From Pseudoalteromonas luteoviolacea (GTDB lineage: Bacteria; Pseudomonadota; Gammaproteobacteria; Enterobacterales; Alteromonadaceae): 64,000 nucleotides of DNA. This document shows positions 62,226 through 64,000 of the stretch, piece by piece (the first letter of the stretch is position 1; each line of letters opens with the position of its first letter). The position numbers and the translations under genes were made by a program. The DNA lies in NCBI RefSeq assembly GCF_000814765.1, contig NZ_JWIC01000010.1, positions 196,001 through 260,000 of the forward strand, given 5' to 3'. A model generated the notes under the pieces. The model was not told the origin of the DNA. It made no database searches and was given only the letters and a program-made list of their open reading frames with translations.

Positions 62226-64000
62226 ATGAGCAAAAACTGGGGCATTTTAGTCCTACCCCTGATTAGTACACAAGTTATCGCTAATTCGAACACTGTTAGC
62301 GGACTCTGTAAAGACTATCTTCAACCAAAGGGTTGGCAACCAATACCAGGCATACTTCCTGACACCATCGATATTCAAGCGAATAAAGTCGAGCTACAAG
62401 GCACGGATAGTGCCGAGTTTTCAGGTGATGTTGCCGTCAACACCAGCACGATGACCGTTACCGCTGAAAGTGCGCTCATTGACAAACGTAAAGGGTTACT
62501 CAACGCGTCTGGCCCATTGTTATTCCAAGATAATTACACCAAGGTGAACAGCAGTGGAATGTATGCTGATCTCAGCCAAAGTGAATTTAGCTTGCTGGGT
62601 GCTCAATATGAGTTAACTGAGCAACTTGGTAGAGGTAAAGCTGAGAAACTACGTGCCACATCGACTCAAGTCGACTTGTTTAATTCAAGCTTCACAACTT
62701 GCCCAAGTAGCACACCGTTTTGGGCTATTGAAGCCAGTACGATTTCTTTAGACAAAGAAAAAGGATGGGGCGAAACATATAACACAGTACTAAAAATACT
62801 TGATACGCCTGTCATTTATGTACCTTATTTTACGTTTCCCATTGATGATAAGAGAAAGTCAGGGCTATTAACTCCCACTCTATCAAGCTCTAATCGCTAT
62901 GGAGCAGAAATAGTTACTCCTTACTACCTTAATTTGGCAGAAAATTATGATGCGCTGCTCACGCCAAGGTACATGTCCAATAAGGGATTGCAATTGCAAG
63001 GGGAGTTTCGCTATTTAACCGAACAACATGCCGGACTAATAGCCACCGAATTTCTTAATGATGATAAGTCTGAACCAAACTTAGATGAACGATATTTAGT
63101 TCATTGGCAACAGAAAAGCTATTTTAATGACAACTGGCGCGCTAATATAGATGTGACCAACGTGAGCGATGACAATTACCTCACTGATTTGGGCTCTAAT
63201 TATGCAAACCAAACAGATACCCAGTTATCCAGAAAAGCTCAGCTAAGTTATCTTGGAGATGACTGGTTAGTCGACCTTCAATTACAAAACTTTGAAGTAC
63301 TGGGTAATCACGCAGAGTCGTATGCAGCGTTCCCTGAAATCACAGTGAAAAACCGAACGGCAGAAAAGTACTTTGGTGTTGACTGGCAATTTACAGGTCA
63401 ATTGAGCCACTTTAAAAATGATGATGCCAAAATAACAGATGCTACCAGAATCCACTTGGAACCCAGTGTTACATACAATATTAATGACTACGCTTGGTCA
63501 TTTGACTCAAAGCTCTCACTACTGCATACACACTATGAGCAAAATGGTAGCTTCAATGAGACCGAATTTGCAGAGTCAATATCTCGTACATTGCCTCAGG
63601 TTAGACTATACGGCCAATTAAATCTTGAGCGTAATACCGACTTATTCCTCACGGATGGTATTCAGACTTTAGAACCTCAGATCCAATACTTATACGCGCC
63701 GGAAAAAGATCAGAGCAGAATTGGGACTTATGATACGGTCAAAATGCAAGATGACTTTTTTGGATTATTTAGAGAGCGCCGTTTTTCAGGCGTGGATTAC
63801 ATATCTGAAGCCAATCAATTTACGCTTGGTGCAACAACGCGTTTGCTTGATAACAAAAATACCGAGCGTTTTAGCTTAAGTGTCGGTCAGATTATCTATC
63901 TTAGTAATTCAGCTAAACCAACAGAAAATACACTCGACAACCGCTTTGGCGAAAAAAATTATAACGCGCTGTTTGCCGCAGAAACAAAAATACATTGGCA
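62226..64000 (+). CDS. lptD: LPS-assembly protein LptD (5' part, runs off the window)
   Basis: LptD, with LptE, inserts lipopolysaccharide into the outer leaflet of the outer membrane. The first 591 codons are present; the rest of the barrel lies beyond 64000. The ATG at 62226 opens a signal peptide (MSKNWGILVLPLISTQVIAN) with AAGG seven bases upstream. A beta-jellyroll domain follows (KVELQGTDSAEFSGDVAV, LLFQDNYTKVNSSGMYAD), then the barrel start TPVIYVPYFTFPIDDKRKSGLLTPTLSSSNRYG, which is highly conserved in LptD. Cysteines at about 28 and 159 match the disulfide partners. It is divergent from amgK, an arrangement also seen in Pseudomonas. Confidence 0.96.
   Translation, partial: MSKNWGILVLPLISTQVIANSNTVSGLCKDYLQPKGWQPIPGILPDTIDIQANKVELQGTDSAEFSGDVAVNTSTMTVTAESALIDKRKGLLNASGPLLFQDNYTKVNSSGMYADLSQSEFSLLGAQYELTEQLGRGKAEKLRATSTQVDLFNSSFTTCPSSTPFWAIEASTISLDKEKGWGETYNTVLKILDTPVIYVPYFTFPIDDKRKSGLLTPTLSSSNRYGAEIVTPYYLNLAENYDALLTPRYMSNKGLQLQGEFRYLTEQHAGLIATEFLNDDKSEPNLDERYLVHWQQKSYFNDNWRANIDVTNVSDDNYLTDLGSNYANQTDTQLSRKAQLSYLGDDWLVDLQLQNFEVLGNHAESYAAFPEITVKNRTAEKYFGVDWQFTGQLSHFKNDDAKITDATRIHLEPSVTYNINDYAWSFDSKLSLLHTHYEQNGSFNETEFAESISRTLPQVRLYGQLNLERNTDLFLTDGIQTLEPQIQYLYAPEKDQSRIGTYDTVKMQDDFFGLFRERRFSGVDYISEANQFTLGATTRLLDNKNTERFSLSVGQIIYLSNSAKPTENTLDNRFGEKNYNALFAAETKIHW

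Overview
The window is a contiguous piece of a gammaproteobacterial chromosome, most likely Pseudoalteromonas or a close relative in the Alteromonadales. I judge this from moderate A+T content, protein types such as MipA/OmpV with DUF3019, NhaD, TyrR with HPD and FAH, SixA, LptD with AmgK-MurU and a delta-class carbonic anhydrase, and from abundant envelope proteins. I see no insertion sequence, prophage, CRISPR array or integrase, so this looks like ordinary chromosome carrying one large accessory operon.

Layout. 1-680: the 5' part of rimP and the initiator tRNA gene upstream of it (the classic metY-rimP-nusA arrangement), separated by a leader with several hairpins. 880-9600: mostly single genes: delta-carbonic anhydrase, a globin-fold-like protein, a lipoprotein, MipA/DUF3019, dapE, ompW, a thioesterase, an unknown secreted protein and the aromatic amino acid regulator tyrR. 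9830-28500: a run of seven overlapping or abutting genes (18.7 kb) that I regard as the main discovery. 28676-36600: a secreted protein, a POT peptide transporter, the tyrosine-degradation genes for HPD and fumarylacetoacetase, an M23 peptidase-bactofilin pair and a DUF4442 protein. 36900-49200: a Bcr/CflA exporter, LysE exporter, mgsA, a YegD-like Hsp70, periplasmic DNA ligase, a HAD phosphatase, a TonB-dependent receptor, sixA and an M16 peptidase. 49377-64000: a GGDEF-EAL protein, YjbR-family protein, a collagen-like lipoprotein, pfkA, nhaD next to a DUF368 (undecaprenyl phosphate translocase) gene, a DUF3530 protein, djlA, murU-amgK and the start of lptD.

The central system. Three genes of the operon belong to the poly-gamma-glutamate synthase families CapA/PgsA, CapC/PgsC and CapB/PgsB known mainly from Bacillus, but all are remodelled for a Gram-negative envelope. 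CapA is a lipoprotein. The PgsC-like protein has two tandem PgsC-like membrane halves plus a 670-residue soluble tail. The PgsB-like ligase is 1366 residues long, with a helical-repeat N-terminal region and a membrane segment ahead of the Mur-ligase-like domain. Interleaved with these are a CHASE2-GAF-PAS-like membrane protein with no output domain, a bitopic periplasmic protein, a putative secreted zinc hydrolase, and a 1422-residue exported protein whose C-terminal 280 residues look like an outer-membrane beta-barrel. I infer a trans-envelope machine that makes and exports an amide-linked amino-acid polymer, perhaps polyglutamate. The tail of the PgsC-like protein appears to carry two degenerate copies of the neighbouring hydrolase.

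Regulation visible in the sequence includes a TyrR-type box upstream of tyrR and another upstream of the HPD gene, multiple hairpins ahead of rimP, a promoter with an inverted repeat in front of the large operon, and a nearly identical palindrome upstream of two outer-membrane protein genes. All homology calls are from reading protein motifs by eye; no search was run.
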